Source of the DNA: CAHJXF01 sp038240015
GTDB taxonomy: Bacteria > Pseudomonadota > Gammaproteobacteria > Burkholderiales > Burkholderiaceae_D
Direction: 5' to 3'
DNA length: 11,385 nt
Assembly (NCBI GenBank): GCA_038240015.1
Contig: JBBSEF010000088.1
Location: 1-11,385 of the forward strand
Under the pieces are notes generated by a model. The model worked only from the letters and a program-made list of their open reading frames with translations, searched no databases and was not told the DNA's origin. Positions 1 to 6,913 of the stretch are shown in pieces. A program made the translations under genes and the position numbers. Every line of letters starts with the position of its first letter. Position 1 is the first letter of the stretch.

Positions 1-1637
1 AAGGCACGTACTACGCCGAGGAAGGGGACTTCGCCACCGCCGGCGCGGCGCACCTCCGTCTGGCCAACCGCCTCGATCGCGCCCTCGCATCGGTCACCGT
101 CGGTGAACACGCGTACACGCGCGGTGTCATCGCGAATTCGATGGCGCTCGGCGCCGGGACTCTGCTGTATGGCGTCGAGGCCGGCTATAACAACGGGCCC
201 TGGGTCAACCCTGAACATTTCCGAAAGACCAGCGGCGTTCTTCGTTACTCGCAGGGCGCGGCGGACGGCGGCTTCTCGGTCACCGCAATAGGCTACGACG
301 CGAAGTGGCGCAGTACCGATCAGATTCCATTGCGCGCGGTGGACGCCGGCCTGATCGATCGCTTCGGTGCGATCGACCCCAGCGACGGCGGCAAGACCTC
401 GCGGGTCAGCCTGTCGTTGAGCGGCGCGCAGGCCAACAGCTTCGGCGTGTTCCGTGCGAATGCCTACGCGGTCGCGTCGCGGCTGCACCTCTACAGCAAC
501 TTCACGTTCTTCCTCGACGACCCCGACAACGGCGACCAGTTCGAACAGTTCGAAAGCCGCAAGCTGTATGGCTTCAACATCGGCCAGTCCTTTCTCGGCA
601 GGCTCGGCGGCTTCGAGATGGAGAATACGGTCGGCCTGCAGACCCGCTACGACAAGCTCGATCCGGTCGCGCTGTATCACGATGTTGCGCGCGAGCGCAT
701 CGGTACGACACGCCAGGATCGCGTCAAGGAAGGCAGCGCGAGCATCTACGCCGAGAACAAGATCAAGTGGACCGACTGGTTTCGCAGCATCGTCGGCGTG
801 CGCTACGACGCGTATCGCTTCGACGTGGCCAGCAGCAGCACGCCGGAGAATTCGGGCAAGGTCAACGCGCACCTCACGTCGCCCAAGCTCTCGTTGATCT
901 TCGGACCGTGGGCGAAGACCGAGTTTTTCGCGAACTATGGAGAAGGCTTTCACAGCAACGACGCGCGCGGCGTGACGGCCACGGTGGCGCCATCGGACGG
1001 GTCGCCGATCGAGCGCGCGATTCCGCTGGTGAAGACGCGTGGCGAGGAGATCGGCGTGCGCACCGAGATCATCCCCGGCTTGCAAAGCTCGCTTGCAGTG
1101 TGGCGATTGAAGCTCGCGTCGGAACTCGTGTTCTCGGGCGATGCGGGCGACACGGTAGCGAGTCGCGCCAGTCGCCGCCAAGGCATCGAGTTCAACAATC
1201 ACTACATCGCATTGCCGTGGCTGCTGTTCGATCTCGATCTCGCGATTTCGCGCTCGCGCTTCACGCAGGACGATCCGGTGGGCAACTTCATCCCCGGCTC
1301 GATCGAGAAGGTCGCGTCGGCCGGCATTAGCGTGATCGACCGCGGGCCGTGGTTCGGGCACTTTCAATTGCGCTACTTCGGTCCGCGTCCCCTGATCGAA
1401 GACAATACAGTGCGGTCGCAGTCGACCACGCTCGCATCGGCGCGAGTCGGCTACAACATCAACAGGAACATCAAGGTCACGCTCGACGTGTTCAACATCT
1501 TCGATCGCAAGGCGAGCGACATCGACTACTTCTACACGTCGCGCTTGCAAGGTGAGCCGGCCGAAGGCGTCAACGACATCCACTTCCATCCGGTCGAGCC
1601 AAGGACGGCGCGCGTGTCGTTGACAGCGAGGTTCTGA
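1..1637 (+). CDS. TonB-dependent outer-membrane receptor, 3' part (5' end outside window)
   Basis: The frame is open from the left edge (first full codon at 3) and gives 544 residues before TGA at 1635. TonB-dependent receptors usually have 700-900 residues, so the signal peptide, TonB box and most of the plug lie off-window. The first visible residues (GTYYAEEGDF, then TAGAAHLRL) look like the plug-to-barrel transition. The rest alternates polar and aromatic residues as expected for a 22-strand barrel, with a late strand VFNIFDRKASDIDYFY. It ends in RVSLTARF, and the terminal Phe is the usual Bam-recognition signal of outer-membrane barrels. The family imports scarce ligands such as siderophores, cobalamin or sugars using TonB-ExbBD energy. 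Nothing visible names the ligand, and no siderophore or regulatory gene lies beside it. The GTG/ATG codons inside the frame (for example ATG at 141) are internal, not starts. Family call is firm, substrate unknown. Confidence 0.93.
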   Translation, partial: GTYYAEEGDFATAGAAHLRLANRLDRALASVTVGEHAYTRGVIANSMALGAGTLLYGVEAGYNNGPWVNPEHFRKTSGVLRYSQGAADGGFSVTAIGYDAKWRSTDQIPLRAVDAGLIDRFGAIDPSDGGKTSRVSLSLSGAQANSFGVFRANAYAVASRLHLYSNFTFFLDDPDNGDQFEQFESRKLYGFNIGQSFLGRLGGFEMENTVGLQTRYDKLDPVALYHDVARERIGTTRQDRVKEGSASIYAENKIKWTDWFRSIVGVRYDAYRFDVASSSTPENSGKVNAHLTSPKLSLIFGPWAKTEFFANYGEGFHSNDARGVTATVAPSDGSPIERAIPLVKTRGEEIGVRTEIIPGLQSSLAVWRLKLASELVFSGDAGDTVASRASRRQGIEFNNHYIALPWLLFDLDLAISRSRFTQDDPVGNFIPGSIEKVASAGISVIDRGPWFGHFQLRYFGPRPLIEDNTVRSQSTTLASARVGYNINRNIKVTLDVFNIFDRKASDIDYFYTSRLQGEPAEGVNDIHFHPVEPRTARVSLTARF

Positions 1638-1643
1638 TACGCC

Positions 1644-1659
1644 TCCCCATTCACGGGGA
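1644..1659 (+). terminator. Weak hairpin after the receptor gene
   Basis: TCCCC (1644-1648), a six-base loop and GGGGA (1655-1659) form a perfect 5-bp stem seven bases after the receptor stop codon. There is no T-run behind it, so it is not a standard intrinsic terminator. It could be a 3'-end stabilising stem or chance. The position is right, the strength is poor. Confidence 0.22.
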
Positions 1660-1677
1660 AGATCGGGAGAGCGATGG

Positions 1678-1709
1678 GTGCAGCGTGCGCGGGGGAAAAG
1701 CATCTGCAC
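1678..1709. repeat. Inverted repeat GTGCAG-N20-CTGCAC upstream of promoter
   Basis: GTGCAG at 1678-1683 and its exact reverse complement CTGCAC at 1704-1709 are separated by 20 bases. The right arm ends eight bases before the -35 box of the predicted promoter, where an activator could bind. The arms are only 6 bp and do not extend in either direction, so chance is a real possibility. Confidence 0.22.
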
Positions 1710-1717
1710 GGCGGCCA

Positions 1718-1746
1718 TTGACAACTGCAACGGCTGCCCGAACAAT
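1718..1746 (+). promoter_or_regulatory. Predicted sigma70-type promoter for cyclase-oxidase operon
   Basis: TTGACA at 1718-1723 is a perfect -35 hexamer. After exactly 17 bases comes AACAAT at 1741-1746, which matches TATAAT at four of six positions including the key A2 and T6. Transcription would start near 1753, giving a roughly 20-base leader with the ribosome site at 1761 and the GTG start at 1773. It is the only gap that could hold a promoter for the two downstream genes. Predicted by eye only. Confidence 0.5.
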
Positions 1747-1760
1747 CGGCCCGCATCGAC

Positions 1761-1770
1761 AGGGGGCGGG
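1761..1770 (+). promoter_or_regulatory. Ribosome binding site selecting GTG start at 1773
   Basis: The purine-rich run AGGGGGCGGG ends two bases before the GTG at 1773, and its AGGGGG core (1761-1766) sits six bases upstream. The first residues after this GTG (MKFHEVLE) match the usual N-terminus of this cyclase family as I remember it, which supports this start over any later ATG. Confidence 0.55.
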
Positions 1771-1772
1771 GC

Positions 1773-4700
1773 GTGAAATTCCACGAAGTGCTAGAAAGCA
1801 CCATCACGCTGCTGAAGAGCCGAGGGCGCGTGTCGTATCGATCGCTCAAACGCGAATTCGATATCGGCGACGAGTTCATTGAAGATATCAAAGATGAACT
1901 GACGCACACCTTGCGTGTTGCGCACGACGACGGCGGCACGATGCTGGTGTGGAATGACGCGTCTGCGATCACGCCTGCATCCGCGCCGGCGGCGACGGAA
2001 GAACCTGCGGCCAAGCCGCAGGCCAAGGCCGCTGCAGCAGAGCGTCGCCAGTTGACCGTGATGTTTTGCGATGTCGTGAATTCGACCGCGCTGTCGGGCC
2101 GCCTCGACCCCGAAGAGCTTCACGCCATCATCGGCGCCTATCAGCAGGTGGCTGCCGAAGTCACCGAACGCATGGGCGGCTACATCGCGCAGTATCTCGG
2201 CGACGGTGTGCTGGTGTATTTCGGATATCCGAGCGCGCATGAGGACGATGCGCGCCGCGCGGTCGCCTCGGCGCTCGAGATCATCGCCAACCTCGAGCCG
2301 CTGCGCGCTACCGTCCTGTCGCTGCACGGCGAGCCCTTCGCAATTCGCATCGGCATCCACACCGGCGCGGTGGTGGTCGCGGAACTGGGAAGGCCGGGCC
2401 GGCACGAGCAGCTTGCGTTGGGAGACACGCCCAACATCGCCGCGCGCGTGGAGTCGCTGGCGATGCCCGACAGCGTGATGGTCACCGCGCCGACGTGGCG
2501 GTTGATCGACGGTTATTTCATCGGCGAGTCGCACGGCGAGCAAATATTGAAAGGCGTCGCGCAGCCGATGCCGGTGTGGCAAGTGATTGGCGACAGCGGC
2601 GCGCAAAGCCGGCTCGATGCGGCGCACGAAGGCATGACGCCGCTGATCGGTCGCGACCGCGAGACGCGTTTCCTGCTGGAGCGTTGGGCCGAGAGTTGCG
2701 CGGGTCATGGGCAGGTCGTGATGCTGGGCGGTGAAGCGGGCATCGGCAAGTCGCGACTGGTCGCGATGCTGCAGGATCACGTGCGGATCAATGGTGCAGC
2801 CGAGATCGTGTTTCGCTGTTCGCCTTACCACGCCAACAGCGCCTTTCATCCGGTGATTCAGCAATTCAGAAAATACATCGAACTCAATCGTGATGATTCG
2901 CTCGAGACGCAACGCGCCAAGCTCGCGCGCGCGGTTCCGGCCTTCAGCAACAACGTCGATCAGGTAACGCCGCTGTTGGCGTGGCTGCTTTCGATTCCGC
3001 TGGACGCGCCTTCATCCACGACGACGCCGCTCGGTCCGCAGCAGCAACGCCAGCAAGCGCAGGAAGCGCTGCTCGACTGGATCGATACGCTCTCGAAGAC
3101 CCGGCCGCTATTGATGATGTTCGAGGATCTGCATTGGGCCGATCCGACGACGCTCGAATTCCTCACGATGCTGATCGAGCGCGTCACCCGTGCGCCGATC
3201 TTGATGGTGCTGACGTTCCGCCTGGAGTTCAACGCACCGTGGATCAATCGGCCGGGGGTCTCACAGCTCACGCTCGATCGGCTGTCCGAAGCGCAGTCCG
3301 AAGCGATGATCGATCAACTGGCGCATGCATCGGGGCTGCCGCCGGACGTGATCCAGCAAGTCGTCGAGAAGACCGATGGCGTGCCGTTGTTCATCGAAGA
3401 GTTGCTCAAGATGATTCTCGAGTCGGGCATGTTGCGCGCCGAGAGCGGCCGTTATCCGCTCGCCGGACCGCTGGCGAAGATGGACATTCCCGCCACGCTT
3501 CAAGAGTCGCTGATGGCGCGGCTCGACCGGCTCTCGATGGCGCGCGAAGTCGCGCAGATCGGCGCCGTGATCGGTCGCGAGTTCACGCTCGAGATGATTC
3601 AATCGGTGGCGTCGCTCGATATGGAAACGCTGTCGCGCGGGCTCGCGCAGTTGGTCCAAGGCGAGATCATCTTTCGTCGCGGCGGTCTCGCGAGGCCGGG
3701 TTATGTCTTCAAGCATGCGTTGATTCGCGACGCCGCCTATCAGTCGATCCTGAAAAGCCAGCGACTGAACCTCCACAAGCGCATTGCGCAGGCGATCATA
3801 GCGACCGCTCCGGCGATTGCAGCGAACGAACCCGAACTGCTCGCACATCACTACGCCGAAGGTGGATTGCCCGAGCACGCGATCGCGCATTGGCATCGCG
3901 CCGCGCAGCGTGCGATCGAGCGCTCGGCCAACCGTGAAGGCATCGCTTACCTGCGACACGCACTCGATATGCTGGAGCAGTTGCCCGCCGGACCCGCGCG
4001 CTCGCAAAGCGAACTGGAATTGTGCGTCACGCTCGGCGTACCGCTGATCGCCACGCGCGGTTATGCCGATGTCGAGGTCGAGCGCACCTATGCGCGCGCG
4101 CGCGAACTGGCGCTGGAGGCGGTGGAGACGCCGCAACTGCCCAACATCGTCTGGGGGCTCTGGGTGTTCTATCTCTGCGGCGGTCCGCTCGATGCGGCGC
4201 TCGCCACGGCCGTGCAATACCGCGACCTTGCGCTTGCCCATCCCGACGACAGCGGGCAGCAATTGGAGGCCTGTCAACTGATGGGCATTTCGCATTTCTA
4301 TCGCGGCGAGTTCGAGGCCGCACTGCCTTACCTCGAAGCGGGCAGCGAACTGTACGACCGCGAGGCGCATCACGCGTTGATCTTCGCGCACGGCGGCGCC
4401 GATACGGGCGCGGCGATTCGCAGTCACCTCGCGCTGACCTTGTGGGCGCTTGGCCACGAAGCGCGTGCGCGCGAGGAGATGGAGGCCGCGATGAGCACCG
4501 CGCGCGATGTTGCGCATCCGTTCAGCCACGCGTTCGCGTTTTATTTTCATGGCTGGTTCCACAAGCTGTGTCGCGACGAGTCGAGCGCGCAGTACGCGGC
4601 GGGCGAAGCGCTGGCGCTATGCGATATGCACGGCTTTCCATTCTGGGGTTTGACCAGCGCGGTTCTGAAAGCCAGCACGCAGCCCGAGCAGGCAGGCGCT

Positions 4701-5183
4701 GCGAAAAGCGAGATGCAAGCCAGGCTCGATGCCTTCGTTGCAATCGGCGGCCTGCTGCATCTGGGACCGATGCGCGCGTTGCTCGCCCACGCGTGCGCGT
4801 CCTGCGGCGACGTCGTGCCGGCACGCGAGCAAGTGGCCCAAGCGATCCGCAGTCTCGAAGGTCGCGACGAACGCTGGTACGAAGCCGAACTGCATCGGCT
4901 TGCGGGCGAACTCCTGCTTCGCGAGCCCGAGCCGGACACCGCGGCTGCCGAAGCATCGTTGCGTCGCGCCTTGCAGGTGGCGCGCGCGCAGCGCGCCGAT
5001 GGCTGGGTCTTGCGCGCGACGTGCAGCCTCGCGCGTGCGCTGACCGCGCAGGGCCGAAACGACGAGGCCGCCGCTCTCTTGCGCGAAGCACGCGATGCCA
5101 TGTCGACTCGGCTCGACAGCGCCGATGGTCGCGAATCATCCGAACTGCTGCATGCCTGCGAGTCCCTTACCACATCGGAGTAG
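1773..5183 (+). CDS. Class III nucleotidyl cyclase - STAND/AAA ATPase - TPR signalling protein
   Basis: A 1136-residue multidomain protein with no signal peptide or membrane segment, so probably cytoplasmic. Residues 1-60 form a helical, winged-helix-like domain, followed by an Ala/Pro linker (about 63-90). Residues 91-275 are a class III cyclase homology domain: FCDVVNST carries metal ligand D100, YLGDG carries D144, and GDTPNIAAR supplies T219, N221 and R225, the last two being the transition-state Asn/Arg pair. The position of the purine-selecting Lys is Q140. From 290 comes an ATPase with Walker A GGEAGIGKS (K326) and Walker B LLMMFEDLHW (E451, D452). From about 690 to the end are Ala/Leu-rich helical repeats of TPR type, as in MalT/AfsR-like STAND proteins. 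By family, ligand sensing through the TPR/ATPase part would control cAMP (or cGMP) synthesis. The ligand and nucleotide specificity are inferred, not shown. It overlaps nothing, and its stop lies 2 bases before the oxidase start. Confidence 0.92.
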   Translation: MKFHEVLESTITLLKSRGRVSYRSLKREFDIGDEFIEDIKDELTHTLRVAHDDGGTMLVWNDASAITPASAPAATEEPAAKPQAKAAAAERRQLTVMFCDVVNSTALSGRLDPEELHAIIGAYQQVAAEVTERMGGYIAQYLGDGVLVYFGYPSAHEDDARRAVASALEIIANLEPLRATVLSLHGEPFAIRIGIHTGAVVVAELGRPGRHEQLALGDTPNIAARVESLAMPDSVMVTAPTWRLIDGYFIGESHGEQILKGVAQPMPVWQVIGDSGAQSRLDAAHEGMTPLIGRDRETRFLLERWAESCAGHGQVVMLGGEAGIGKSRLVAMLQDHVRINGAAEIVFRCSPYHANSAFHPVIQQFRKYIELNRDDSLETQRAKLARAVPAFSNNVDQVTPLLAWLLSIPLDAPSSTTTPLGPQQQRQQAQEALLDWIDTLSKTRPLLMMFEDLHWADPTTLEFLTMLIERVTRAPILMVLTFRLEFNAPWINRPGVSQLTLDRLSEAQSEAMIDQLAHASGLPPDVIQQVVEKTDGVPLFIEELLKMILESGMLRAESGRYPLAGPLAKMDIPATLQESLMARLDRLSMAREVAQIGAVIGREFTLEMIQSVASLDMETLSRGLAQLVQGEIIFRRGGLARPGYVFKHALIRDAAYQSILKSQRLNLHKRIAQAIIATAPAIAANEPELLAHHYAEGGLPEHAIAHWHRAAQRAIERSANREGIAYLRHALDMLEQLPAGPARSQSELELCVTLGVPLIATRGYADVEVERTYARARELALEAVETPQLPNIVWGLWVFYLCGGPLDAALATAVQYRDLALAHPDDSGQQLEACQLMGISHFYRGEFEAALPYLEAGSELYDREAHHALIFAHGGADTGAAIRSHLALTLWALGHEARAREEMEAAMSTARDVAHPFSHAFAFYFHGWFHKLCRDESSAQYAAGEALALCDMHGFPFWGLTSAVLKASTQPEQAGAAKSEMQARLDAFVAIGGLLHLGPMRALLAHACASCGDVVPAREQVAQAIRSLEGRDERWYEAELHRLAGELLLREPEPDTAAAEASLRRALQVARAQRADGWVLRATCSLARALTAQGRNDEAAALLREARDAMSTRLDSADGRESSELLHACESLTTSE
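5177..5180 (+). promoter_or_regulatory. Ribosome binding site for oxidase, inside cyclase gene end
   Basis: GGAG at 5177-5180 lies within the last codons of the cyclase gene, five bases before GTG at 5186. With TAG at 5181-5183 between them, the arrangement (GGAG, TAG, CC, GTG) is typical of translational coupling. It fixes the oxidase start even though the same frame stays open far upstream. Confidence 0.6.
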
Positions 5184-5185
5184 CC

Positions 5186-6895
5186 GTGACGGTACTAACC
5201 AACATCCTCCCCAAGGCGCTGCCTGCGGCAGACTTCGTCGCGTGGCCGTACATCGACACGCTATACGACTATCTCGCGTTCATGGGCGGCGGCGCGCCGA
5301 TCGCGACCTTGCCGCAGGCGAAGTGGGGTACGCCGGTGGCTGTGATCGGCGCCGGTGCGGCCGGGCTGTGCGCGGCCTATGAGTTGTTGCGCATCGGTGC
5401 GCGGCCGATACTCTTCGAAGCCAGCGAACGCATGGGCGGGCGCGCGTACTCGCGGCCTTTCTTCGATCTCAACGGTCTCGCGTCGATCACCGACTTCGCC
5501 GAGCTCGGCTCGATGCGCTTTCCGCCGTCGGGCAAGACCTTCTTCTACTACGTCAACCTGTTCAAGCTCGCGGTGTCGGGGCAGTTCCCCGATCCCGGTA
5601 AGGTGCCATCGGTCTTGTACTACCAGAACACCGTCATGCCATGGCCGGCAGGTCAGAGCGCGCCGCCCGCATTCCAGAAGATCGGCAAGGACTGGGGCGA
5701 CTTCATCAACGGCCTGATCACGCCGCTTTACGTCGCGTGGCAGGCGGCGCAAGGCAACGGCGATTGGACGACTGTGATCGCATTGTGGCAAGGCATGATC
5801 GACCGATACAAGGACATGAGTTTCTTCGAGGCACTGCACACCGGGCTGCCCGACTGGACCGACGAGGACCTGAACAAGTTCGGCGCGCTCGGCATCGGCT
5901 CGGGCGGATTCGGGCCGCTCTATACGGTCAGCTTTCTCGAGCTGTTGCGCATCGTCGTCAACATGTGGGAGGACAACCAGCAGTTGTTGACCGACGGTGT
6001 GAGCAGCCTGATGCGCGCTTTCTACACGACCCCGGTCGCGACACCCGATGGCCAGAGCATTTCGTTGCAGGCGGCAGGTGCGCTCAAGCTCAACATGCGC
6101 GTCGATGCGATCGATGTGAGCAATGGCCAGCCGACCTTGTATTTTTCCGACGACGGTGCAAAGGCGCAAAGCTTCGCCGCCGTGATCGTCGCCACCACCA
6201 CGCGCGCGATGGAAGTGATGGGCATGACCCTGCCTCCGCAAGCCGGACCCGAGGTGATCGAGCAGCCGGTCAAGGTGGCGATCCGCAACCTGCACTTGAT
6301 GGACTCGTCGAAGCTGTTCATCCGCACGCGCACCAAGTTCTGGAAGGACGCCTCGAAGAATCTGCCGCAGAACATTCAGACCGACGAACTGCCGCGCGGC
6401 GTCTATACGCTGGACTATCCGCAGACCGACCACGGCATCGTGCTGGTCAGCTATGTGTGGGGCGACGATTCGAGCAAGCTCTTGCCGCTCGACAAGGTAG
6501 AGCGGCTCGAACTGTTCAAGCGTGCGATCGCCAAGGCCAGCCCGGCGTTCGCGGCCGAGCTCGTGCCGATGAACGGCGCGGACGACATCGTCATCATCGA
6601 TTGGGAGGACGAGTCCCATTACTACGGCGCATTCAAGCTCAACTATCCGGGGCAGGAGGCGAGCATGCAGGCGGCCTACTACCAGTTCCTCGATGCGACC
6701 CGGAGCGCGACCGACCGGGGGGTCTATCTTGCGGGCGACAGCGTGTCGTGGTCGGGCGGCTGGACCGAAGGCGCGTTTCAGACGGGGCTCAACGCGGCGT
6801 GCGCCGCCGCGCTGCGCATCGGCGCGAGCGTGCGCGCGAACTCGCCGCTCACACAGAATCCGAAGCTGTATCGCTACTCGGATGACGTCGGGTAA
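5186..6895 (+). CDS. iaaM: IaaM-like tryptophan 2-monooxygenase (flavin amine oxidase family)
   Basis: A 569-residue FAD enzyme of the monoamine/L-amino-acid oxidase family. It has an N-terminal Rossmann motif VIGAGAAG (G55, G57, G60), E78 in FEASERMGGR for ribose binding, and a C-terminal FAD motif GVYLAGDSVSW with GGWTEGAFQT (512-533). From memory it aligns end to end with Pseudomonas savastanoi IaaM (557 aa): TLYDYLAF, ELGSMRFPPS, LGIGSGGF, SSKLFIRTRTKFW, GAFKLNYPG. The TMO active-site residues Arg98, Lys365, Tyr413 and Trp466 correspond to R111, K376, Y423 and W473 here. IaaM converts L-Trp to indole-3-acetamide, CO2 and water, the first step of the acetamide route to auxin. Related L-Phe and L-Lys monooxygenases share part of the active site, so the substrate may differ. 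No iaaH amidase is adjacent. The long open frame before 5186 is an out-of-frame shadow of the cyclase. No signal peptide. Family firm, substrate probable. Confidence 0.85.
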   Translation: MTVLTNILPKALPAADFVAWPYIDTLYDYLAFMGGGAPIATLPQAKWGTPVAVIGAGAAGLCAAYELLRIGARPILFEASERMGGRAYSRPFFDLNGLASITDFAELGSMRFPPSGKTFFYYVNLFKLAVSGQFPDPGKVPSVLYYQNTVMPWPAGQSAPPAFQKIGKDWGDFINGLITPLYVAWQAAQGNGDWTTVIALWQGMIDRYKDMSFFEALHTGLPDWTDEDLNKFGALGIGSGGFGPLYTVSFLELLRIVVNMWEDNQQLLTDGVSSLMRAFYTTPVATPDGQSISLQAAGALKLNMRVDAIDVSNGQPTLYFSDDGAKAQSFAAVIVATTTRAMEVMGMTLPPQAGPEVIEQPVKVAIRNLHLMDSSKLFIRTRTKFWKDASKNLPQNIQTDELPRGVYTLDYPQTDHGIVLVSYVWGDDSSKLLPLDKVERLELFKRAIAKASPAFAAELVPMNGADDIVIIDWEDESHYYGAFKLNYPGQEASMQAAYYQFLDATRSATDRGVYLAGDSVSWSGGWTEGAFQTGLNAACAAALRIGASVRANSPLTQNPKLYRYSDDVG

Positions 6896-6913
6896 GCACG
6901 CTCGTGGTCGCAG

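Noticed and set aside
3261..4562. 433-codon open frame on the minus strand inside the cyclase gene
   Set aside because: Arg/His-rich composition without any recognisable motif; it mirrors the codon bias of the real + strand gene.
4022..5185. Open frame running into the oxidase gene, suggesting a 957-residue fusion protein
   Set aside because: The first 388 codons are an Arg/Ala-rich shadow of the cyclase TPR region in another frame; IaaM homology begins only after the GTG at 5186, which has its own GGAG.
5261..6619. 452-codon open frame on the minus strand inside the oxidase gene
   Set aside because: Antisense shadow of a strongly conserved flavoenzyme; composition is Arg/His/Val biased and no domain is visible.
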